From Tritonibacter mobilis (GTDB lineage: Bacteria; Pseudomonadota; Alphaproteobacteria; Rhodobacterales; Rhodobacteraceae): a stretch of 64,000 nt of DNA. Location: contig NZ_LNWY01000005.1 in the NCBI RefSeq assembly GCF_001681715.1, forward strand, positions 62,001 through 126,000. Reading direction: 5' to 3'. Both the position numbers and the translations under genes were made by a program. Of the stretch, positions 34,190 to 42,455 are shown piece by piece (positions within the stretch are counted from its first letter, which is position 1; every line of letters begins with the position of its first letter). Below the pieces are notes generated by a model. That model ran no database searches. It saw only the letters and a list, made by a program, of their open reading frames with translations, and had not been told where the DNA came from.

Positions 34190-35527
34190 TTATTCTTTTG
34201 GCCCCAGCGCAGACAGGCCTTTGAGGATATCGATAGCATAGGCCAGCTGATAGTCCTGCTCGCGCAATTCTGCGGCTTTCTCGGCTTTTTCGCGATCCGC
34301 TTCGATCTGCCGGACTTCATCCTCCGACAGACTGTCGTTGTTCAAACGACCACGCAGCTCTGCCTCGGAGCGCGGACCAAAGGCGCTGCTGGCGGGCTCG
34401 TCTTCTTCTGCTTCAGGGCGGCGGCGCGGCTGTGCCACGACGATATCGGGGCTGACGCCAAGTGCCTGAATGGACCGGCCAGACGGGGTGTAGTAACGCG
34501 CGGTTGTCAGGCGCATGGCACCGTCGCTGCGCAGTGGCATTACGGTCTGCACCGATCCTTTACCAAAGGACTTCGTGCCCACAACAATCGCCCGGCGATG
34601 GTCTTGCAAGGCACCCGCAACGATTTCCGATGCAGAGGCGGAACCGCCATTGATCAGCACCACAATCGGTTTACCGTCGATCAGATCGCCCGGCGTTGCG
34701 TTAAACCGCTCGCCATCTTCGGGGTTACGGCCACGAGTGGAGACGATCTCGCCGCTTTCGAGGAAGCTGTCGGCAACACTGATGGCCTGTGTGAGCAAAC
34801 CACCCGGATTGTTGCGCAGGTCGAGCACGATCCCGTTCACATTGTCCATACCGCCCAGCGCCTCAACCTGTTCTTGCAGGTTGGATTCAAGGTTCGGCGT
34901 GGTTTGTTCATTAAAGGTGGTAACGCGCAGCACCACGGAATCACCCTGAGTGCGGCCCCGCACGGCGGTGAGCTTGATGGTGTCGCGGATGATGGAAACG
35001 TCAAAGGGCTCGTCTTCGCCTTCGCGCACCACGGTGATGATAATCTCCGACCCCACCGGGCCGCGCATCAGTTCGACTGCTTCATCCAGCCCCAGACCAA
35101 GCAGGCTCTCACCATCCACATGGGTGATAAAGTCACCAGCCTCGACACCGGCCTCATCGGCGGGCGTGCCATCCATCGGAGAGACGACTTTGACAAACCC
35201 GTCTTCCTGCGTGACCTCAATGCCCAGACCGCCGAACTCACCACGGGTCTGCACCCGCATCTTGGTGGCATCCTCGGGCGACAGATAGCTGGAGTGCGGA
35301 TCAAGAGATTGCAGCATGCCGCCAATTGCGGCTTCGATCAGCTCTTTTTCATCGACCTCTTCGACATATTGCGCACGGATGCGTTCAAAGATGTCACCAA
35401 ACAGATCGAGCTGTTCATAGACGGTTGCCTTGTTGCTCTCTTGTGCCAGCAGTGGTGCTGCCACATATGTTGTCGCCACAAAGCCCGCAAGCGTCCCGCC
35501 CAGAGCCGCCATCGCAAATTTCTTCAT
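34190..35527 (-). CDS. ctpA: C-terminal processing protease (S41)
   Basis: A 445-residue exported protease. The N-terminal signal or anchor is MKKFAMAALGGTLAGFVATT; a PDZ domain lies at about residues 95-180; the catalytic Ser is in INGGSASASEIVAGAL and Lys in SFGKGSVQTVMP. Residues 350-445 form a charged tail. The ATG at 35527 has AAGAG upstream; a GTG at 35542 is possible. It is the third gene of gpmI-envC-ctpA, a usual alphaproteobacterial arrangement in which the protease and EnvC-like protein serve envelope or peptidoglycan maintenance. Confidence 0.93.
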   Translation of the reverse strand: MKKFAMAALGGTLAGFVATTYVAAPLLAQESNKATVYEQLDLFGDIFERIRAQYVEEVDEKELIEAAIGGMLQSLDPHSSYLSPEDATKMRVQTRGEFGGLGIEVTQEDGFVKVVSPMDGTPADEAGVEAGDFITHVDGESLLGLGLDEAVELMRGPVGSEIIITVVREGEDEPFDVSIIRDTIKLTAVRGRTQGDSVVLRVTTFNEQTTPNLESNLQEQVEALGGMDNVNGIVLDLRNNPGGLLTQAISVADSFLESGEIVSTRGRNPEDGERFNATPGDLIDGKPIVVLINGGSASASEIVAGALQDHRRAIVVGTKSFGKGSVQTVMPLRSDGAMRLTTARYYTPSGRSIQALGVSPDIVVAQPRRRPEAEEDEPASSAFGPRSEAELRGRLNNDSLSEDEVRQIEADREKAEKAAELREQDYQLAYAIDILKGLSALGPKE

Positions 35528-35534
35528 CTCTTGC

Positions 35535-36680
35535 CTATCCACCTTGCCCTGTCCGAAACCACGTCTCTGGGTCCACGGGACTGTTTTCCATTCTGACTTC
35601 TATATAGAGCGTTTCCGAGCGGCCAGTTCCACCCCCTTCACCGCTAAGTGACAAAATCGCGCTGCTCGCTGCCGCATCCCCGCCCATCAGGCCAACTGGC
35701 GTACCTTCAGGGATCACTTGCCCGGCTTCTCCAAAGACGTCGGCAAGGCCCGATAGGATAAAGAGCGTGTTGGGTTGCGGCTCCAGAATCACCACATTGC
35801 CAAGATCAAGGAGCGGGCCGAGGTATCGGATTGTCGCCGCTGTCGGTGTGGTGACAAGCGCTCGGGGGCGAGTCGCTACGAGAATGCCCGCACGCGCGAC
35901 ACCCGCCGCATCCTTATCCCCATAGCCGCGCAGCAAAAGCCCCTCGACCGGGAAGGGCAGATCGCCGCGCAGATCGGTGATATCTGCATCATCAGCCTCG
36001 ACCCCATTGGCCTCCGCGATGAGCGCAAGCCCATCGGCAAAACCGGTCAGAGTCTCGGTTGAGGAGATCAGGATCGCAGTCTGAACTGGATCTTCGGTAA
36101 AGCGCTTGGGCAGGTCCTGGCGATCCGCAATCGCGGTCGACAGTGCCGCACGTGCGTCCTGTACGCCGCGCAAACCATCCTCAAGCTGCTGCGCCGCACT
36201 CTGTTGTAACAGCCGCAGGTCCCGCACCTCTTGCAGATCATTGCGCAACGCATCGGCGCGTGCCTGCAGTCCCGGTGTCACCTCGGCAAGCATCATCGCA
36301 GACCGCGCGGCCCCCAGTGGACCGGAGGGATGTAGCATCAGCACTGGCGGCGTTGAGGTCTCAATCGTGGTGATCACACCCAATAGATCTGCAACCTCAT
36401 CCTCGCGTGCCTTGAGCTGGGTGGTGAGTTGCGTTTCACGCCGCGCCACACGGCGCAGCCCCTCCCGCATCGCCTGAAGCCCGTCTTCATAGGCGCGCAC
36501 GGTTTCCGTCAGCGCCTTGACCCGGTCATTGGCGCTTTTGGCGGCATCCAGCCGCTCTGACGCAGCCTCTAGCGCCGCCGCTGCGGCCGTGGCTGCTTCG
36601 CCGGGGTTCTGGGTTGCTGCTTGCGCAGGGATCGCGACCAAAAGGCCAAGCGCCAGCATCATCACGCGCAGTGGCATCAT
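35535..36680 (-). CDS. EnvC-like murein hydrolase activator (LytM/M23 domain)
   Basis: A 381-residue exported protein. Signal peptide MMPLRVMMLALGLLVAIPAQA, a long coiled coil at about residues 25-230 rich in Ala, Glu, Arg and Gln, and a C-terminal LytM-like domain (ILVATRPRALVTTPTAATIRY; GNVVILEPQPNTLFILSGL). The usual HxxxD and HxH zinc ligands of active M23 peptidases are not seen, so it probably activates amidases like EnvC. The ATG at 36680 overlaps the gpmI stop by 4 bp. Confidence 0.88.
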   Translation of the reverse strand: MMPLRVMMLALGLLVAIPAQAATQNPGEAATAAAAALEAASERLDAAKSANDRVKALTETVRAYEDGLQAMREGLRRVARRETQLTTQLKAREDEVADLLGVITTIETSTPPVLMLHPSGPLGAARSAMMLAEVTPGLQARADALRNDLQEVRDLRLLQQSAAQQLEDGLRGVQDARAALSTAIADRQDLPKRFTEDPVQTAILISSTETLTGFADGLALIAEANGVEADDADITDLRGDLPFPVEGLLLRGYGDKDAAGVARAGILVATRPRALVTTPTAATIRYLGPLLDLGNVVILEPQPNTLFILSGLADVFGEAGQVIPEGTPVGLMGGDAAASSAILSLSGEGGGTGRSETLYIEVRMENSPVDPETWFRTGQGG

Positions 36681-38197
36681 ACGAGCAGGCTTTCCCCGGT
36701 CATCTCCGCAGGTTTCTCCAGCCCCATCAAGGCCAGAAGCGTCGGCGCAAGATCGGCCAAGCGCCCATCCTTCAGCGCTGCTCCCTCTGGCCCACCAACA
36801 AGCGCCACCGGCACAAGATTGGTGGTATGCGCCGTATGCGCGCCGCCCGTTTCCGGGTCGACCATCATCTCGCAATTGCCGTGATCCGCAGTGACAATCA
36901 TTGCACCGCCCGCGTCCTTCAGGGCCGCGACAACCTCGCCTAGGCCCTGATCCACTGCCTCGCACGCCTTGATCGCCGCGTCGAGATCGCCTGTGTGGCC
37001 AACCATATCTGGGTTGGCGTAGTTGGTGACAATGAGGTCATAGCCCGCCTTGATCGCCTCGACGAATTTCGCGGTGACCTCGGGCGCAGACATCTCAGGC
37101 TGCAAATCATAAGTCGCTACCTTGGGCGATTTTGGCATAAAGCGGTCTTCGCCTTCCTCGGGTGTTTCCTTGCCGCCGTTGAGGAAGAAAGTCACATGGG
37201 GATATTTCTCGGTCTCCGCCAGACGGAACTGACGCTTGCCCTGTTTGGCCACCCATTCGCCCAACGTGTTGACGATGGCCTTTTTCGGATAGGCGGTGGT
37301 CATATAGGCGTTATGGCCTTGGGAATATTCCACCATGCCCAGCAGCCCCGAAAGCACGGGCCGCGGGCCGGTGTCGAACTCTGCAAACTCCGGCTCGCCA
37401 ATGGCGCGCAGGATTTCCCGCGCCCGATCCGCCCGGAAGTTGAGACAGAAGAACCCGTCGCCGTCTTGAATGCTATCAAAGCCCTCGATCACCGTGGCCT
37501 TAACGAATTCATCCAGCTCTTCACGCCCATAGGCGGCCTCAACTGCCGCCTTCGCACTCGGCGCGGTGAACTGACCCGCACCCTTGACCATGGCCTCATA
37601 GGCTTGGCTCACGCGCTCCCAGCGGTTGTCGCGGTCCATGGCGAAATAACGCCCGGTGACGGTGGCGATTTGCGCCCCCTCCGCCATACCGGCCTCAAGC
37701 TGATCAAGATAAGTGAGCGCCGATTTCGGCGCTACGTCCCGCCCGTCGGTAACCGCATGCAGCCAAACCGGCACGCCCGCATCGCGGATCGCCTTAATCG
37801 CGGCCAGGATATGGGTCACATGGCCATGCACGCCGCCATCCGAAACCAGCCCCATCAGATGCGCCGCACCCCCGGTTTCCTTCAGTTTGGCGATAAAGGC
37901 CTGAAGCGCGGCATTGTCGTAAAATGATCCGTCCTCGATCGCCAGATCGATCTGGCCGAGGTCCATCGCCACCACCCGGCCCGCGCCGATATTGGTATGA
38001 CCCACCTCGGAATTGCCCATCTGACCGCTGGGCAGCCCTACATCGGGGCCATGGGTGATCAGCCGCGCGGTGGGGCTGCTTGCCATGATCGCATCCAGCG
38101 TTGGCGTCTTTGCAAGATAGGGCGCATTGGCCGGTCCCGGCTCAGCACTGCCCCAGCCATCGAGGATGCAAAGAACAACGGGTTTGGGTGCGGTCAT
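36677..38197 (-). CDS. gpmI: 2,3-bisphosphoglycerate-independent phosphoglycerate mutase
   Basis: A 506-residue alkaline-phosphatase-superfamily enzyme that interconverts 3- and 2-phosphoglycerate. Features: VVLCILDGWG (metal Asp), the catalytic serine Ser63 in GQMGNSEVGHTNIG, and MIVTADHGNCE near the C-terminus. Length is normal. It starts the operon with the EnvC-like gene and ctpA. Confidence 0.96.
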   Translation of the reverse strand: MTAPKPVVLCILDGWGSAEPGPANAPYLAKTPTLDAIMASSPTARLITHGPDVGLPSGQMGNSEVGHTNIGAGRVVAMDLGQIDLAIEDGSFYDNAALQAFIAKLKETGGAAHLMGLVSDGGVHGHVTHILAAIKAIRDAGVPVWLHAVTDGRDVAPKSALTYLDQLEAGMAEGAQIATVTGRYFAMDRDNRWERVSQAYEAMVKGAGQFTAPSAKAAVEAAYGREELDEFVKATVIEGFDSIQDGDGFFCLNFRADRAREILRAIGEPEFAEFDTGPRPVLSGLLGMVEYSQGHNAYMTTAYPKKAIVNTLGEWVAKQGKRQFRLAETEKYPHVTFFLNGGKETPEEGEDRFMPKSPKVATYDLQPEMSAPEVTAKFVEAIKAGYDLIVTNYANPDMVGHTGDLDAAIKACEAVDQGLGEVVAALKDAGGAMIVTADHGNCEMMVDPETGGAHTAHTTNLVPVALVGGPEGAALKDGRLADLAPTLLALMGLEKPAEMTGESLLV

Positions 38198-38422
38198 GGC
38201 GCGTCTCCGGTCAACGAGTGCGGTGTTTCGCCTCGGGTTCTACAGACTGTCGCGCGGTTGGGAAACCGGGGAGTGCGCAATCCGCGCGAATGTGACCTCC
38301 GCCGGTGCGTTTTTGCGCATCTCTCTCCGCATCACAGGGGGCGAAGGCGCAAGATCCGGGTCGCTGGGCGAATGGCTCGACTGTTAGCCATACCCACAGA
38401 GTTCACCAACAGGACCAAACCC

Positions 38423-38884
38423 ATGCCCCAGATCTTCGCCATGCCCACCGAAACCGTGCGCGCCTATCAGGCCGGCCAGCCCGACGCCCATGGCCAGCTG
38501 CCGGAACGCGCCACCTCTGACGGCGGCGGCAACCCATGTCGCCATTGCCTGACCTACATCCCTGAGGGGGCCGAGATGCTGATCCTCGCGCATCGCCCCT
38601 TTCCCACAGCGCAGCCCTATGCAGAAACCGGGCCGATCTTCCTCTGTGCCGACACCTGCACCCGGCACGAGGGCCCGGAGATGCCCGAGGTCTTCACCCG
38701 TTCCCCCGACTATCTGATCAAGGGATATGGCGAAGACGACCGCATCGTCTACGGCACCGGGATCGTGATCGACAAGGACCGGATGATGGCGCAGGCCGAA
38801 GAGATCTTCGCCGACCCGCGCGTGCGTTACATCCACATCCGATCCGCGCGCAACAACTGCTATCAGGCGAGGATCGAGCGCTGA
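38423..38884 (+). CDS. DUF1203 domain protein
   Basis: A 153-residue soluble protein matching the DUF1203 pattern: FAMPTETVRAYQAGQPDAHG, NPCRHCLTYIPEGAEMLILA, GPIFLCADTC and VRYIHIRSARNNCYQARIE. The paired cysteines in CRHC and CADTC could bind metal. AGGA precedes the ATG at 38423; the frame is open further upstream without a good start. The 225 bases before it, back to gpmI, hold only promoter space. Function unknown. Confidence 0.85.
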   Translation: MPQIFAMPTETVRAYQAGQPDAHGQLPERATSDGGGNPCRHCLTYIPEGAEMLILAHRPFPTAQPYAETGPIFLCADTCTRHEGPEMPEVFTRSPDYLIKGYGEDDRIVYGTGIVIDKDRMMAQAEEIFADPRVRYIHIRSARNNCYQARIER

Positions 38885-38889
38885 CGCCC

Positions 38890-39513
38890 TTAGCGCGCGG
38901 CAACGAGGCTAAGGCCACTGGCGACGAACACCCCGCCCGTGGCCTTATGCAGCCGTGACATCGCCCGGCGAGACAGTTTCAATTCGCGCACCCAAGCGCC
39001 AAGCCCGCAGTAAAACGCCGCCACACCAAATGACCCCAGTCCGACCACTGTGACCATTGTGGCAAGCTGTCCAAGTCCTGTGCCTTCAGGTGACAGGAAC
39101 TGCGGAAACAACGCTGTGAAAAATATGATGGCCTTGGGATTGCTCGCCGCCACGGTGAAGCCGCTGAGAAACAGGCGGGCAGAACTCATGGTGGCTGGTC
39201 CCTTGGCCTCTGCCATATCGACCCGCCGCGCAGCGCTGCGCCACATCTGGATACCGGCCCAGATCAGATAGGCAGCGCCCAAGTATTTCACCACCAGAAA
39301 CAGGCTCGCGGACCCGGCAAGCACCACCCCCAGCCCGGCAGAGGCTGCAATCGCCTGCAAGATCGACGCCGATGCATTGCCCAGCGCGGTCCAGATCGAC
39401 CGCAGCCAACCGCTCCCTGCACCATGGGCAAATGCGATCAGCGTGCTTGGACCCGGAATGAGAGAGACCCCGACAACCGCAGCTGCAAACAGGACGATCT
39501 GGTGCAAATCCAT
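38890..39513 (-). CDS. LysE/RhtB family amino-acid exporter
   Basis: A 207-residue inner-membrane protein with five to six hydrophobic segments. The family pattern ASILQAIAASAGLGVVLAGS, KYLGAAYLIWAGIQMWRSA and SNPKAIIFFTALFPQF is clear. LysE/RhtB proteins export amino acids such as homoserine, threonine or lysine. It is convergent with the DUF1203 gene, 5 bases away. The cargo cannot be assigned. Confidence 0.92.
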   Translation of the reverse strand: MDLHQIVLFAAAVVGVSLIPGPSTLIAFAHGAGSGWLRSIWTALGNASASILQAIAASAGLGVVLAGSASLFLVVKYLGAAYLIWAGIQMWRSAARRVDMAEAKGPATMSSARLFLSGFTVAASNPKAIIFFTALFPQFLSPEGTGLGQLATMVTVVGLGSFGVAAFYCGLGAWVRELKLSRRAMSRLHKATGGVFVASGLSLVAAR

Positions 39514-39598
39514 TCTTAAGAACCCTCTCAGCCAAATACCGACGGGCCGCAGAGACGTGCCGCGCAGCCGATCATTTCAGGGACCTTAAGCGGCGCAA

Positions 39599-40105
39599 TC
39601 ACCCAGAGCGAGCGTTAATTGCGCCAGTGTGAACCTCGGGCAGCGTCTTGGTCATCGCGTAGTTATGCATCATCACGCCCCGGCGTTCAAAATCGCGACG
39701 GTGTTCCTCCGTAAAGCCTTGGCGCAGAAAGAACCGCCGCGCCGCCTCGCTGGCCTCAACATAAAGCGCGGACAGGCCAAGATTGCGGGCCTCACCCTCC
39801 AGCCGGGCATAAAGGTCCGCACCGATGCCCGTGCCGGCCACCTCGGGCGCAAGGTAGAAACAGTCGATGTGGCCGTCGGCCTCCAGCTCGATAAAGCCCT
39901 GCGCCACGTTGTTTGCGTCCGCCGCGACCCAGATGCGGCGGCCGTCGCGGGCGCGCTCCAGCACCCGGTCGACCGGGGCGAGCTCGGGGCTCCATGCGGC
40001 GCATTGTTCAGCGGAATAATCCCGCGCGCCGACCTGATGCACGGCGGTGTGAAAGATCCGTGCCCAGTCGGCGGCGTCACGGGGTTCAAACGGACGGATC
40101 TGCAT
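39599..40105 (-). CDS. GNAT family N-acetyltransferase
   Basis: A 168-residue acetyltransferase. Key region: GHIDCFYLAPEVAGTGIGADLYARLEGEAR, with acetyl-CoA loop VAGTGIGADL, then LSALYVEASEAARRFFLRQGF, a common GNAT C-terminal strand pattern. Its ATG overlaps the stop of the ABC ATPase gene by 1 bp, so the two are coupled. Substrate unknown. Confidence 0.9.
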   Translation of the reverse strand: MQIRPFEPRDAADWARIFHTAVHQVGARDYSAEQCAAWSPELAPVDRVLERARDGRRIWVAADANNVAQGFIELEADGHIDCFYLAPEVAGTGIGADLYARLEGEARNLGLSALYVEASEAARRFFLRQGFTEEHRRDFERRGVMMHNYAMTKTLPEVHTGAINARSG

Positions 40106-41034
40106 CAGCGGGACTTTGTCAGCGCGAGGAAGACATCTTCGAGGTCGGCCTCTTCGGTTTTGACGTCCCGAATGGAAATCCCGGCTGCGCGCACCGCCTC
40201 CAGCACCGCCTCTGCAGAGGTTTCGTTGCTGTGATAGCGCAGCACCACGGCACCGTCACCGCGCAGCTCGGCCTCGATCCCCGGCCCTTCTGGCAGGGTC
40301 GTGACGGGGGCGGCGGGCTGCACCACCATCGCGCGTGCATCAAGGCGGCCCAGCAGGTTTGCAGTCGAATCCCGCGCCACCACTTCGCCCTGATTGATGA
40401 TGGCGATCTCGTCGCACATCTCCTGCGCTTCCTCCAGATAATGGGTGGTGAGGATGATGGTCATGCCCTGCGCGTTGAGCTTGCGGACGTTCTCCCACAG
40501 CATCTGGCGCAACTCGATGTCGACACCGGCGGTGGGCTCATCCAGCACCAGAATATTGGGGCGATGCACCAGCGCCTTGCCCAGCAGAAGCCTGCGCCGC
40601 ATGCCACCCGAAAGCGTGCGGGCATAGGCTTCGGCCTTGTCCTCCAGCCCGATCAGTTTCAGGATGCCGTCGCTGTCGCGCTCGGCTTTTGGCACACCAT
40701 AAAGACCCGCCTGCACCTCCAGCGCGCCGCGCGGGGTAAAGAACGGGTCGAGGTTCAATTCCTGCGGCATCACCCCGATCGAGGCGCGGCTCTGGCGCGG
40801 ATTTGCGTCCTGATCGAAGCCCCAGATCGTCACTTTGCCACTGGTTTTCAGCACCAGCCCCGCAAGGATATTGATCAGTGTCGATTTGCCCGCACCATTC
40901 GGCCCCAGCAGACCAAACACCGATCCACACGGCACAGTGAGGTCGATCCCTTTTAATGCATGTTTCTCCGGCTGACCTTTGCGCCCTTTGTAAGTTTTGC
41001 GCAAAGCTTCAATGCGGATTGCCTCATCAGTCAT
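40105..41034 (-). CDS. ABC-2 type transporter ATP-binding protein
   Basis: A 309-residue ATPase with Walker [18 protein letters not shown], signature [15 protein letters not shown] and Walker [13 protein letters not shown]. It is like the ATPases of ABC-2 exporters (YadG/DrrA type). The start [15 protein letters not shown] at 41034 is chosen because the ATPase domain begins right after it. The matching ABC-2 permease normally lies next door, but here a GNAT gene follows instead, so the partner must be elsewhere. Confidence 0.9.
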   Translation of the reverse strand: MTDEAIRIEALRKTYKGRKGQPEKHALKGIDLTVPCGSVFGLLGPNGAGKSTLINILAGLVLKTSGKVTIWGFDQDANPRQSRASIGVMPQELNLDPFFTPRGALEVQAGLYGVPKAERDSDGILKLIGLEDKAEAYARTLSGGMRRRLLLGKALVHRPNILVLDEPTAGVDIELRQMLWENVRKLNAQGMTIILTTHYLEEAQEMCDEIAIINQGEVVARDSTANLLGRLDARAMVVQPAAPVTTLPEGPGIEAELRGDGAVVLRYHSNETSAEAVLEAVRAAGISIRDVKTEEADLEDVFLALTKSR

Positions 41035-41104
41035 CGCGGCTCTTGCCCCCGGTATTTCCATGGCTCATAAAGCCCCTAACGCATTAGCCAGAGGATCGCC
41101 AGCG

Positions 41105-41287
41105 ATGACCATTGAAGCGCCGGAAACCAAGATCGTAGACAGCTACCGTGTCGCCTGCGACGGCAGCGAAGGCGCGCTCGGTCATCCGCGGGTCTATCTT
41201 CAGATCCCCGAGGACAGCGGGTTTGTCGAATGCCCCTATTGTGATTGCAAATACATCCACCGGGATTTTGAAGGCAAAGTCGCCTGA
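41105..41287 (+). CDS. small zinc-finger protein (zf-CHCC, NDUFS6-like)
   Basis: A 60-residue protein with the zf-CHCC pattern: Cys in YRVACDG, His in [10 protein letters not shown] and the pair in [10 protein letters not shown]. This resembles the C-terminal zinc domain of the mitochondrial complex I subunit NDUFS6, and such small proteins are common in alphaproteobacteria. The ATG at 41105 is preferred; the upstream open frame overlaps the promoter of the divergent ABC gene. Confidence 0.82.
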   Translation: MTIEAPETKIVDSYRVACDGSEGALGHPRVYLQIPEDSGFVECPYCDCKYIHRDFEGKVA

Positions 41288-41340
41288 ACCGGGCTTGCCT
41301 GAGCTTTTGATCCGCGCCTGGGTTCGCTAGTCTGCCGGAT

Positions 41341-41826
41341 ATGGCAGAGCTGTTGATCATATATCATTCCCGCACCGGCGGCAGCCGGCAGATGGCCGAG
41401 GCTGCTTTTGCGGGCGCTTCGGACGAGGGGGCCGCGCGTCTGGTCCACGCTGAGGAAGCCAGCCCCGAGGATTTGCTGGCGGCAAGCGGCTATCTGTTCT
41501 GCGCGCCGGAAAACCTCGCCGCGCTCTCCGGTGCGATGAAGGAATTCTTTGACCGCTGCTACTATCCCGTGCTGGGACAGATCGAAGCGCGCCCCTATGC
41601 GCAGATGATCTGTGCCGGGTCGGATGGCGAGAACGCCGCGCGGCAATTGGCAAGGATCGCACAGGGCTGGCGGCTGAAGGCGGTGCAGGAGCCGCTGATT
41701 ATCTGCACCCACGCACAGACTCCGGAGGCGATTCTGGCCGACAAGGTCATCCCCGAGGATGAATTGCAGATGTGCCGCGACGTAGGTCAGGCCATGGCTG
41801 CAGGCCTTGTGATGGGAATGTTCTAA
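41341..41826 (+). CDS. flavodoxin-like NAD(P)H-dependent FMN reductase
   Basis: A 161-residue flavodoxin-fold protein. MAELLIIYHSRTGGSRQMAEA carries an FMN phosphate-binding loop (SRTGGSRQM). A second flavin loop lies at YLFCAPENLAALSGAMKEFFDR. No redox partner is adjacent. It is 53 bases downstream of the zinc-finger gene on the same strand. Confidence 0.82.
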   Translation: MAELLIIYHSRTGGSRQMAEAAFAGASDEGAARLVHAEEASPEDLLAASGYLFCAPENLAALSGAMKEFFDRCYYPVLGQIEARPYAQMICAGSDGENAARQLARIAQGWRLKAVQEPLIICTHAQTPEAILADKVIPEDELQMCRDVGQAMAAGLVMGMF

Positions 41827-41891
41827 ATCTGTCGAACTGCCATATGGGCCAATACGCTACCTGCAGGCCACCGCGACACATGCGTGCAACA

Positions 41892-42425
41892 TCACAGTGC
41901 AGAGCGACGCTCTTTCAGGCCATTCAAAGCATCACATAGCTGATCAAAATGGCCCCCTGCCAATTGCAGCCGCTGAATGAGATCCCAACCACCCCAGACC
42001 TGAAACGCCTCGGACGCATTGAATTCACCTCTCCCCCAAATCGTGCCGGGCTTCGCGCGATCATAGGAAAAACTTGCGTTCCCATAGCTGCCGTCCTCGC
42101 AGATAAATTGAGCAGAACCGCTGGCATCTGATGTACTTAGAATCTCCCATTTTCCGCGGCACGCCACGCCATCCAGGGTCTTCCCCTCGATATTGCCCGA
42201 CAACCAACCGAGCGTCGCCCCATGGATGCTTTGCCCATTGTCGAAACAGGCCAAAAGCGGTGTACAGTGGTCGCCCTGACCCGGGTTCGAGGTGCAACCA
42301 GACAAGAAAGCTTCCGCCTCGGAACTTGAGGCTTCGCGTTGGCAGGATGTAATCAAGAGACCGCTCAGGCCGAGCAGAGTGATTGCAGTGACGCGACGGA
42401 TCGGAGATAAGGCGGATAAGAACAT
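41892..42425 (-). CDS. hypothetical lipoprotein
   Basis: A 177-residue protein with a lipoprotein signal: a hydrophobic stretch, then LLITSCQRE, with Cys28 as the lipidation site. The mature part has several cysteines (SGCTSNP, HCTPLLACFD, VACRGKWE, FICEDGS), suggesting disulfides in the periplasm. No family recognised. Its ATG is only 30 bp from the divergent polA ATG, so polA promoter elements may fall within this gene. Confidence 0.72.
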   Translation of the reverse strand: MFLSALSPIRRVTAITLLGLSGLLITSCQREASSSEAEAFLSGCTSNPGQGDHCTPLLACFDNGQSIHGATLGWLSGNIEGKTLDGVACRGKWEILSTSDASGSAQFICEDGSYGNASFSYDRAKPGTIWGRGEFNASEAFQVWGGWDLIQRLQLAGGHFDQLCDALNGLKERRSAL

Positions 42426-42455
42426 CTGGGAAACAATCGGTTGGGGTCAAACACC

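Noticed and set aside
34175-35596. 473-codon plus-strand frame over ctpA
   Set aside because: Antisense to the S41 protease gene, whose catalytic motifs are intact.
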